5,486 bases of DNA from contig PXDM01000050.1 of assembly GCA_003565055.1 (NCBI GenBank), positions 1 through 5,486 on the forward strand, given 5' to 3'. Shown piece by piece: positions 1 to 5,486 of the stretch; within the stretch, counting starts at the first letter, position 1, and every line of letters starts with the position of its first letter. Under the pieces are notes generated by a model. It saw only the letters and a program-made list of their open reading frames with translations, did not search any database and was not told the origin of the DNA. Source of the DNA: Paracoccaceae bacterium. GTDB lineage: Bacteria > Pseudomonadota > Alphaproteobacteria > Rhodobacterales > Rhodobacteraceae. The translations under genes and the position numbers were made by a program.

Positions 1-3000
1 AGGCAGGAAATCTTTCTGAGCTAAGGAGTAAAGCCATCAATCACGAGATCGTACCCCCCACGATCGAAGAGGTTCAGGAGGTTGATACCGTTCCTGCTGA
101 GTTGGCCGTGGGAGTCGGGGCCCGGCTCGGCAGCTTTGGACTCTACACAACCGATAGCCACCAGTTTGTTGCCTACTACAATGCCGATCGTAACATGTGC
201 GTAGCGGCCCGCAGACTTGGGTCTACGGAATGGACACGAATCACCCTGCCTGAGCGGTTGGGCTGGGACAGCCACAATTACGTAACACTGGCGCTGGACC
301 CCGCGGGTTACGTTCATGTCAGTGGCAACATGCACTGTTCGCCTCTCTGTTACTTCAGGAGCACCATGCCTCATGATGTGACAACCCTCGTGCGGGTCAA
401 CCGTATGACAGGCACAGACGAGCATCGGGTGACCTATCCTCAGTTCCTCCATGACAACGGAGGGGCACTGGTATTCAGCTATCGACACGGTAGCAGCGGG
501 GCGGGCAACCAGATCTACAACATCTACGACCATGAGAACCGGACCTGGCAACGGCTTCACGACACTCCGTTCACCGATGGCGAAGGCATCATGAGCGCCT
601 ATCTACAGCGACCGGTCAGGGGGCCGGACGGCTATTTTCACCTGTGCTGGGTGTGGCGCGATGCCCCGGATGCCGCCACCAACCACTCCCTCTGCTATGC
701 ACGAAGTCCGGACCTGCGGATATGGCAGGATAGCGCCGGAACTCCGCTGAGCCTGCCGATCACGGTTAACAGCTCCGAGATAGTCGATCCCGTGGAGCAG
801 GGTGCCGGGATCATTAACAACAATCACCTCATCGGATTCGACACGAGTGGCCGCCCGATCATCACGTACCACAAGTTTGATGAGTACGGGAACACGCAGT
901 TGTACCAGGCGCGCCGCGAGTCGGGGGGGTGGGCGATCTACCGAACAACTGATTGGGACCACAGATGGGATTTCGATGAAGGAGGCAGCATCGTTTTCCA
1001 GGTCCAGTTTGGCCCCGTTGAGACTGACGACAAGGGGCTTCTGGTCCAGTCTTATCAGCATGCGGTGTATGGCGCCGGAACGCTGGTATTGGACGAGGAC
1101 ACGCTGAAGCCCGCTGGCCATGCAGACGGACTACTGCATGTACCTCCCGACCTGCTCGTACCCGAATCGGCCATTCCAGGAATGCGGGTCAACTGGGCTC
1201 ATGATGAAGGCCCGGCCCGCGACTCTGCCTCCCGCTTTCTGCTACGCTGGGAGAGCCTTCCCGAGAATCGTGATCGGCCCAGAGAGGATCTGCTACCCGA
1301 ACCCGGTGTACTGCGTGTCTACAGGCTGGCCCCCGGCAGATTACGTGAGACCTCGGGCCGCCAGCCGCGTTCACGCCCGCCGGGGCAAGTCCCCGGTACC
1401 GCGCCCACAACCGAGGAACCGTGCCCCGAAGCGCGAGAGTCAAGGGCCGTCGAAGGTCAGGTGAAGAACCTCTCTTCACGGCTAAGAGCACAGAGAGCCC
1501 GCGCCGAAGACCTCATAAGGAAGTACGGGGCGCAACAAGCTAAGTCCCAGGCACGTTACGCCCATCTAGAGGCACGTTACGCCCATCTTGAGACAAGCCT
1601 CAAAGAGAAGACATCCCGGGTAGCGAACCTGGAGGCCCAACTGGCAGGACTGAAACAGCAGGTCACGACGCTGGAAGGTCGCCTCTCGGCCGTCTACTCG
1701 TCCTATTCGTGGCGCATAACGGGCCCACTACGCAGCGCCTATGGCGGCGCCAGATGGGTGCTGCGCAACACACGCCGCGCATTCACACTGCTCGGCTGGC
1801 TGGCCACCGGCCAGTTCAGCAGAGCAGGCGCTGCCTTGATCCCATATTACCAGCGCTATGTTCCCCTCCGTATGAGGAACATGATCCCGTCCAGAGTGCG
1901 TGCCGCCTTGAACCAGCGGCTCGTACGGGACGCCATTGTTCCGCAACCGAATGTCACGGACTCTAAGAGAGCAGTCATTGCCGAGGCGGAAGCCGCTTTC
2001 AGATCACAGGATTGGTTGCAGGCGATAACGCGGTGGGAGGCCGTGCTGGATGCCTTTCCTAACAAGGAAGCCGTCCGCGGTCAGGCAAGGTTGAATCTGA
2101 GCGTCGCTCGTCGCCTGTCTCAGATTGACTGCTACAAGCGCGAGATCGCCGACTACGTTGCAGGCCGCTCCTCGGCTGACCCGCGGGCCAAGGCCCAGGC
2201 ACCCGTTGCGATCTACACGGCGATTTCACGTGGCTATGACTCCATCAAGCTACCGGAGAAGATTGACCCCCGCTTCGACTACGTACTGTTCACGGATTCG
2301 CCGGTACGGGACACGGGTGTGTGGCAGATACGGCCGATGACTCACTTCGACGAGGACCCAACCCGTATGGCTCGCTATGTGAAGACCCATCCCCACCTGT
2401 TGCTCAGTGAATACGACATCGCCGTCTGGATCGACTCGAACATCATGGTCCTGGGGGATATATATCCTCTTGTGGAGCAGTTCTTAGCTTCGGCCAGAGC
2501 AGTCGCCGCCGTCCCCCATCCCCAAAGAAAGTCTGTGTACGAGGAACTCGAAGCCTGCATCTTGCGGGGCAAGGATGACCCTACAACGATGCGGGAGCAG
2601 GTAGCCCGTTACCATGCCATGGCTCTTGATCATGACGACCTCATTGAAAGCAACCTTATGATGTTCAACCTGCGTGATGATCGTCTCAGACCGTTGTTTG
2701 ACACCTGGTGGAGCGAAATCGAACGCTACAGCAGGCGTGACCAGATCAGCCTGAACTATGCGCTCGCGCAGAATGCTCTCGCATGGCGCCGGCTTACGGA
2801 GCATCCTAACAGCGTCCGTAACCATCCGGCATTTGGGTTTGTGCGGCATGATGCCGGTGAAGGCCCGGCGCGAGAGCTGCTTGAGGCGCTTGGCGTACCC
2901 GTTCTAGACCCCTATGCAGGGCCCTCGTATGCGGGGGTCAGGGAGGAGTGCATCGCTGCTCAGGCGCACCGCCGCATCGACATCGTCGTGAGCGTTCACA

Positions 3001-3836
3001 ATGCTCTGGACGACGTTAAGCTCTGCCTGGACTCCATCCGCCGCCTTCGTAGCATCGACCGGCAGAGGCTTATCATCATCGACGATGGTTCGGACCGGCC
3101 CACCGCCGGATACCTCGATGAATTTGCGAGCAGCGCTTCCTGGATAGAGTTGCATCGCAACGAGCAGGCGCGGGGTTATTGCAGAGCCGCCAACCAGGGA
3201 CTGGCAGCTTCCACAGGCGAGCTTGTGATACTTCTCAACAGCGACACCATTGTAACCGACGGTTGGGCGGAGAAGATGGCCGATGCGCTGTTCTCCACCC
3301 ATGGTGCCGGGCTTGTCGGCCCGATGTCGAATGCCGCCAGCTATCAGTCAGTCCCTGAGTACCGGCGTACCAGCAACCAGACGGCGATCAACGAGTTGCC
3401 GCCCGGGGTAACCGCTGAAGATATGAACCGCTATTGTGAACAATGGACGACGGCCGGCGTGCTACCCCGCGTTCCACTCATACACGGATTCTGCTTCGGC
3501 GTGACCCGTGAGGTCATAGATAGGGTGGGGTTCTTTGACGAAGACAGCTTCCCCAGAGGCTATGGGGAAGAGAACGACTACTGCTTCCGCGCTGCCGATG
3601 CCGGGTTCAGCCCTGTCATCGCAACGCATACCTTTGTCTTCCATGCCAAGTCGAAAAGCTATGCCGAAGCTGAGCGTATCGCTCTCATGAAGGCAGCATG
3701 GCGGACCCTTGAACGGCTTCACGGGCGGCGACGCATCCGGAGGGCCGTTAGAAGCATGGCGGAGAATCCGATTCTTGTCGGGCTGAGACGGCGCACACTG
3801 ACCCTCTATGACAACGGCAAGGTCTCGCAGGACTAG
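1..3836 (+). CDS. Multidomain glycan enzyme: BNR_4 propeller + coiled coil + DUF616 + GT2 glycosyltransferase (5' partial)
   Basis: The frame (first full codon at base 3, stop TAG 3834-3836) is open from the window edge, giving 1277 visible residues. The first possible in-window start is TTG at 102, but it has no ribosome binding site and the residues before it (EVDTV at 78-92) fit the start of a BNR_4 propeller, so I infer the real start is upstream. Residue numbers below count from TTG 102. Order: propeller to about 409; Pro/Arg-rich linker 410-450; coiled coil 451-530; SWRITGPLR 536-544 with a basic hydrophobic module to 600; TPR-like helices 622-672; DUF616 701-890; GT2 959-1190; basic tail to 1244. 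No signal peptide or clear membrane span is visible in this part, so a cytoplasmic, membrane-associated enzyme is likely. Expected role is sugar addition to a surface polysaccharide. Donor, acceptor and linkage cannot be read from sequence. No frameshift is seen. The domain calls are firm; the combined function is inferred. Confidence 0.9.
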   Translation, partial: AGNLSELRSKAINHEIVPPTIEEVQEVDTVPAELAVGVGARLGSFGLYTTDSHQFVAYYNADRNMCVAARRLGSTEWTRITLPERLGWDSHNYVTLALDPAGYVHVSGNMHCSPLCYFRSTMPHDVTTLVRVNRMTGTDEHRVTYPQFLHDNGGALVFSYRHGSSGAGNQIYNIYDHENRTWQRLHDTPFTDGEGIMSAYLQRPVRGPDGYFHLCWVWRDAPDAATNHSLCYARSPDLRIWQDSAGTPLSLPITVNSSEIVDPVEQGAGIINNNHLIGFDTSGRPIITYHKFDEYGNTQLYQARRESGGWAIYRTTDWDHRWDFDEGGSIVFQVQFGPVETDDKGLLVQSYQHAVYGAGTLVLDEDTLKPAGHADGLLHVPPDLLVPESAIPGMRVNWAHDEGPARDSASRFLLRWESLPENRDRPREDLLPEPGVLRVYRLAPGRLRETSGRQPRSRPPGQVPGTAPTTEEPCPEARESRAVEGQVKNLSSRLRAQRARAEDLIRKYGAQQAKSQARYAHLEARYAHLETSLKEKTSRVANLEAQLAGLKQQVTTLEGRLSAVYSSYSWRITGPLRSAYGGARWVLRNTRRAFTLLGWLATGQFSRAGAALIPYYQRYVPLRMRNMIPSRVRAALNQRLVRDAIVPQPNVTDSKRAVIAEAEAAFRSQDWLQAITRWEAVLDAFPNKEAVRGQARLNLSVARRLSQIDCYKREIADYVAGRSSADPRAKAQAPVAIYTAISRGYDSIKLPEKIDPRFDYVLFTDSPVRDTGVWQIRPMTHFDEDPTRMARYVKTHPHLLLSEYDIAVWIDSNIMVLGDIYPLVEQFLASARAVAAVPHPQRKSVYEELEACILRGKDDPTTMREQVARYHAMALDHDDLIESNLMMFNLRDDRLRPLFDTWWSEIERYSRRDQISLNYALAQNALAWRRLTEHPNSVRNHPAFGFVRHDAGEGPARELLEALGVPVLDPYAGPSYAGVREECIAAQAHRRIDIVVSVHNALDDVKLCLDSIRRLRSIDRQRLIIIDDGSDRPTAGYLDEFASSASWIELHRNEQARGYCRAANQGLAASTGELVILLNSDTIVTDGWAEKMADALFSTHGAGLVGPMSNAASYQSVPEYRRTSNQTAINELPPGVTAEDMNRYCEQWTTAGVLPRVPLIHGFCFGVTREVIDRVGFFDEDSFPRGYGEENDYCFRAADAGFSPVIATHTFVFHAKSKSYAEAERIALMKAAWRTLERLHGRRRIRRAVRSMAENPILVGLRRRTLTLYDNGKVSQD
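78..1328 (+). other. BNR_4-family beta-propeller domain (ulvan-lyase-like fold)
   Basis: Protein domain inside the first gene. Motifs in order match the BNR_4 family: QFVAYYNADR (21-30), GWDSHNYVT (54-62), HVSGNMH (72-78), FSYRHGSSGAG (125-135), WVWRDAPDAATNHSL (183-197), GRPIITYHKFD (250-260), YGAGTLVLDEDTL (323-335) and a closing RWESLPENRDRPR near 382-394. The fold is the seven-bladed propeller of PL24 and PL25 ulvan lyases. Two histidines (58 and 78, twenty residues apart) lie in the motifs where, from memory, those lyases place active-site histidines; Tyr127 and Arg128 may also belong to the site. Whether the domain cleaves or only binds a polymer is not decided by sequence. Confidence 0.85.
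1452..1733 (+). other. Coiled coil followed by SWRITGPLR motif
   Basis: Protein segment of the first gene, residues about 451-544. It is rich in Glu, Lys, Arg, Gln and Ala with regularly spaced Leu and Tyr (for example SRVANLEAQLAGLKQQV), ending in YSSYSWRITGPLR. This combination is a recurrent linker in proteobacterial surface-polysaccharide glycosyltransferases and methyltransferases. It probably spaces the propeller from the transferase domains or mediates oligomerisation; this role is inferred. Confidence 0.75.
1549..1588 (+). repeat. Tandem duplication of one coiled-coil heptad (21-base period)
   Basis: The 19 bases at 1549-1567 recur exactly at 1570-1588, giving a 21-base period. The encoded residues RYAHLEA and RYAHLET are two consecutive seven-residue units. 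Because 21 bases equals one heptad, gain or loss of a unit keeps both the reading frame and the coiled-coil register. Near-identity at DNA level suggests a recent duplication. Confidence 0.85.
1746..1901 (+). repeat. Linker module, copy A of a dispersed repeat
   Basis: These 52 codons (residues 549-600 of the first protein, a basic and aromatic stretch around RAFTLLGWLATGQFSRAG and IPYYQRYVPLR) align without gaps to 5201-5356 at a constant offset of 3455 bases. By hand count 132 of 156 bases and 44 of 52 residues are identical. The module directly follows SWRITGPLR here. Its Arg-rich amphipathic character suggests contact with the inner membrane or with partner enzymes (inference). Confidence 0.9.
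2202..2771 (+). other. TOD1/MUCI70 (DUF616) glycosyltransferase-like domain
   Basis: Protein domain of the first gene, residues about 701-890. Diagnostic motifs: VAIYTAISRGYDSIKLPE, FDYVLFTDSP, then Lys and His residues before LLSEYDIAVWIDSN (a WID motif resembling the metal-binding Asp motif of GT-A enzymes), VPHPQRKSVYEELEACI, and SRRDQISLNYAL. The family is known from plant TOD1 and MUCI70 and from many bacterial polysaccharide loci. The donor sugar cannot be predicted. A TPR-like helical pair (622-672) precedes it. Confidence 0.8.
2976..3671 (+). other. GT2 family glycosyltransferase domain (GT-A fold)
   Basis: Protein domain of the first gene, residues about 959-1190. It shows the nucleotide-binding start IDIVVSVHNALDDVKLCLDS, IIIDDGS (991-997), the NSD metal-binding motif (1046-1048), HGFCFGVTREVIDRVGFFDE (1128-1147) and the catalytic-base region GYGEENDYCFRA (1153-1164), followed by FHAKSKSY. 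All key acidic residues expected of an active enzyme are present. The pattern is that of rhamnosyltransferase-like O-antigen and capsule GT2 enzymes, but the transferred sugar is unknown. Confidence 0.92.
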
Positions 3837-4007
3837 GCCTAACCAGTTCAGCTTCGCTTTCTCTGGCTGCAGCTGGTGGGAAAGCGTTGCCTATCGCAAG
3901 GGCTATGCGCCACGATGCCTCGGCTTGGGTCCGTGTTCCCGCCCGAGAGGGAGGAACGCAGACCGAACACCTGCTGTCCCCCATCCGCAGCGCTAGATCA
4001 TGTACAC

Positions 4008-4012
4008 AGGAG
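4008..4012 (+). promoter_or_regulatory. Ribosome binding site that decides the methyltransferase start
   Basis: AGGAG lies six bases before ATG 4019. A nearer ATG at 4014 is only one base after it and reaches TGA at 4020 after two codons, so it is not a usable start. The frame is open back to a TTG at 3887, but the 44 extra residues carry no family pattern. Confidence 0.8.
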
Positions 4013-4018
4013 CATGAG

Positions 4019-5014
4019 ATGAGATATGACATAGAACTCTTTCAAGAACTCAATGACGAGTACAGGTGTAAGCCGCTCAAGAGTTCATTTGTGCAGTATG
4101 ACCCAGACTCGCAGTTTGCATTGGCCCGCTCCCACGTCGCCAGATTGGAGAAGGTGAAATCGCCGGAGAACGAAAGTGTTCTCGAAGTGGGGTGTGGCCT
4201 CGGATACCTGTCCTGCGTCTTAGCCAGCGACTACAGCTGCTCCGTGATCGGCACTGACATTAAGAGAGCCACCGAGTGGGAACTGCTGAAGACCACGTCG
4301 CCCGATCTCGAGTACATGGTTGTGGATCTGACTAGTGGAAACCCTTTTGCCGCGGCGAGCTTTGACTGGGTAGTCTCTTTCGCGACTTGGGAGCACATTA
4401 TACACCCTTTCACGCTGTTAAGAGAGTGCTGTAAGGTTCTGAACGAGTCCGGTTTGATGTACATAGTTGCCAACCTATATCGTTCTCCGACTGCTTCGCA
4501 TAGATACAGGGAGATCTTCTTCCCCTTCTCGCACCTGCTCTTCGAAGACGAAGTGTTCTCAGAGTATTACACGAAACACACAGGGACAAGCATGACCCCA
4601 GCACGTCTAAACAAACTGACATACAGCCAATACAGAGAATACTTCAGGATTCTGAACCTCCAAGTGGAACATGAGGAACTCCGCCGTGTACCACTCGATA
4701 GGGAGTTCTACAACCGATTCAGGGAAAAACTGGAACGCTACCCCATTTTCGACTTGGAGCTCGACTACTTCAGAGTTCTGTTGCGACGGGCCCAGTGCAA
4801 ATCAGAGTGTCCGGTTGCAGAGCGATCTCTAGCCGAGCGGAAGAAGGTTGATAGCGAACTGGAGGCGCTTGTGAACTCTTTCTCACTCCAACTGGGGCAG
4901 ATTCTGGTTCAGGCAGTACGCTGGCCCGGCCGCAACACTGTTCTATTCCCATACCGCCTGGTTCGCCTGTGCCTCAGGGAACTCAGGAAGCGCAGGCGGT
5001 CTAACCACTTCTAG
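4019..5014 (+). CDS. Class I SAM-dependent methyltransferase of the polysaccharide locus
   Basis: A 331-residue protein, probably a methyltransferase acting on a sugar or glycan chain end in the cytoplasm. The Rossmann core shows motif I VLEVGCGLGYLS (54-65, with E56, G58, G60, G62), the ribose-binding acidic residue in VIGTDIK (D80), and the FDWVVSFATWEHIIHPF segment (115-131) followed by LRECCKVLNESGLMYIVAN, typical of Methyltransf_11/23 enzymes. A region of about 145 residues follows with many aromatic and charged residues. A short helical segment and a basic tail (SFSLQLGQ, PGRNTVLFPYRLVRL, ending RKRRR) follow; this tail style is familiar from surface-polysaccharide enzymes and may associate with membrane or partners. 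It lies 182 bases after the first gene with no terminator seen between, so co-transcription is plausible. Sampled GC (about 42-52%) is lower than in the first gene, suggesting separate acquisition. The fold is firm; the substrate is unknown. Confidence 0.88.
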   Translation: MRYDIELFQELNDEYRCKPLKSSFVQYDPDSQFALARSHVARLEKVKSPENESVLEVGCGLGYLSCVLASDYSCSVIGTDIKRATEWELLKTTSPDLEYMVVDLTSGNPFAAASFDWVVSFATWEHIIHPFTLLRECCKVLNESGLMYIVANLYRSPTASHRYREIFFPFSHLLFEDEVFSEYYTKHTGTSMTPARLNKLTYSQYREYFRILNLQVEHEELRRVPLDREFYNRFREKLERYPIFDLELDYFRVLLRRAQCKSECPVAERSLAERKKVDSELEALVNSFSLQLGQILVQAVRWPGRNTVLFPYRLVRLCLRELRKRRRSNHF

Positions 5015-5108
5015 CACCACCAACAGCCTGTAAAGCGAACACTCTGTGAAGAAAGCGCTGTGTTGCCGTCTCGAGTCAAGCGCCTACCGATTGGCAAGAC
5101 ATGAGAAG

Positions 5109-5138
5109 TTGACATTAGGCTCGATATCTCGGCATACT
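5109..5138 (+). promoter_or_regulatory. Possible sigma70 promoter upstream of the last gene
   Basis: A perfect TTGACA (5109-5114) is followed after 18 bases by CATACT (5133-5138), a 4 of 6 match to the -10 consensus. It would start transcription near 5145, about 30 bases before ATG 5174. The spacing is acceptable, but a single match in a short gap can arise by chance. Confidence 0.35.
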
Positions 5139-5164
5139 GCTGCGTTGACCTCGGCGGCAACGGC

Positions 5165-5169
5165 AGGGG
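5165..5169 (+). promoter_or_regulatory. Weak ribosome binding site for the last gene
   Basis: AGGGG lies four bases before ATG 5174, the only standard start in this frame after the in-frame TGA at 5102. Match and spacing are both marginal. Confidence 0.4.
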
Positions 5170-5173
5170 CTCT

Positions 5174-5486
5174 ATGATTCTCGGCAAACAGCAACTGAGC
5201 GGACACCGATGGGTGGTGCGGAATGCGCGCCGTGCATTCACGCTCCTCAAGTGGCTGGGCACCGGCCAGTTCAGCAGGGCAGGCAATGCATTGATCCCAT
5301 ATTACCAGCGTTATGTGCCCCTCCGTATTAGGAACATGATCCCGTCCAGAGGGCGTCAGGCGGTTTCCAACGCACTCTCGAAGGACCACCACACAGAAAG
5401 AGACGTATCTCTGCTGAGTCTTCAACTTCGTGGGCTCGGGTTAACAGACAGGGCGTATGCCGACCTGCAGGGTATAGCAGAAGACC
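5174..5486 (+). CDS. Partial gene: paralogue of the linker module of the first gene (3' end beyond window)
   Basis: The frame from ATG 5174 stays open to the window end (104 visible residues, no stop). Residues 10-61 are a close copy of residues 549-600 of the first protein, including FTLLKWLGTGQFSRAG and IPYYQRYVPLRIRNMIPSR. Many differences between the two DNA copies are at third codon positions, which suggests that both have been kept as coding sequence. After the module the sequence diverges into a helix-rich stretch (LLSLQLRGLGLTDRAYADLQ) resembling the TPR-like section of polysaccharide glycosyltransferases. Unlike the first gene, no coiled coil or SWRITGPLR precedes the module: the first nine residues are unrelated. 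It may therefore be a short-N-terminus glycosyltransferase with its own promoter, or a 5'-truncated remnant. The catalytic part, if any, lies beyond the window. Confidence 0.55.
   Translation, partial: MILGKQQLSGHRWVVRNARRAFTLLKWLGTGQFSRAGNALIPYYQRYVPLRIRNMIPSRGRQAVSNALSKDHHTERDVSLLSLQLRGLGLTDRAYADLQGIAED
5201..5356 (+). repeat. Linker module, copy B of a dispersed repeat
   Basis: Ungapped match to 1746-1901, same orientation. Similarity begins abruptly at the codons for GHRW (against GARW in copy A) and fades after IPSRGR. The longest identical run is the 20 bases at 5291-5310. A direct repeat of this length could support deletion of the intervening 3.4 kb by homologous recombination. Confidence 0.9.

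Noticed and set aside
102..104. TTG as the start codon of the large gene
   Set aside because: The frame is open upstream to the window edge, no Shine-Dalgarno sequence precedes it, and the preceding EVDTV residues fit the propeller family.
21..560. 179-residue frame on the minus strand
   Set aside because: It lies wholly opposite the well-supported propeller coding region and shows no recognisable domain; the other minus-strand frames under the first two genes were rejected for the same reason.
3887..4018. N-terminal extension of the methyltransferase from TTG 3887
   Set aside because: The 44 residues are low in family-like features, while ATG 4019 has AGGAG at six bases and begins the recognisable protein.
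3837..4018. Possible terminator or promoter in the gap between the first two genes
   Set aside because: Short inverted matches such as TAGGCCTA and a loose CCAG/CTGG pairing are present, but no stable stem with a T-run and no paired -35/-10 elements.
5055..5083. Inverted pair GCGCT / AGCGC after the methyltransferase
   Set aside because: A five-base stem with a loop of about 19 bases and no T-tract is too weak to call a terminator.
5012..5104. Stop-codon read-through joining the methyltransferase to the last gene, which share a frame
   Set aside because: Two stops (TAG 5012 and TGA 5102) intervene and the residues between show no family pattern; a one in three chance of shared frame needs no explanation.
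5084..5425. Minus-strand frame of 113 residues similar to another minus-strand frame at 1728-1946
   Set aside because: The similarity is the antisense reflection of the duplicated linker module; the plus-strand frames carry the conserved protein pattern.

Overview
The window looks like part of a surface-polysaccharide (O-antigen, capsule or exopolysaccharide) biosynthesis locus of a Gram-negative, moderately GC-rich bacterium, most likely a proteobacterium. This rests on the enzyme types, the strong AGGAG ribosome binding site, and the 'coiled coil + SWRITGPLR + basic hydrophobic helix' linker often seen in proteobacterial sugar-polymer glycosyltransferases. No taxon can be named from the sequence alone. 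All supported genes are on the + strand. I see no tRNA, rRNA, CRISPR array or transposase.

Layout. (1) Bases 1-3836 hold one very long reading frame, already open at the window edge, so its true start lies upstream. In order it encodes a BNR_4-type beta-propeller (the fold of PL24/PL25 ulvan lyases), a Pro/Arg-rich linker, a coiled coil with an exact one-heptad duplication, an SWRITGPLR motif with a basic amphipathic module, a TPR-like helical pair, a TOD1/MUCI70-type (DUF616) glycosyltransferase-like domain, and a GT2 glycosyltransferase. (2) Bases 3837-4018 are a 182-base gap with no recognisable gene or terminator. (3) Bases 4019-5014 encode a class I SAM-dependent methyltransferase with a basic C-terminal tail; its GC content is visibly lower. 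(4) Bases 5015-5173 are a gap with a possible sigma70 promoter. (5) From 5174 a further frame runs off the window end. Its N-terminus is a close paralogous copy (about 85% nucleotide identity, no gaps) of the linker module of gene 1, lacking the coiled coil that precedes that module in gene 1.

Working together (inference): the first protein probably transfers two sugar residues to a growing glycan, with its propeller binding or trimming the polymer. The methyltransferase would methylate a sugar or the chain end. The third gene is either another enzyme of the same kind or a 5'-truncated remnant. The repeated linker module is a natural substrate for recombination between genes of this locus.
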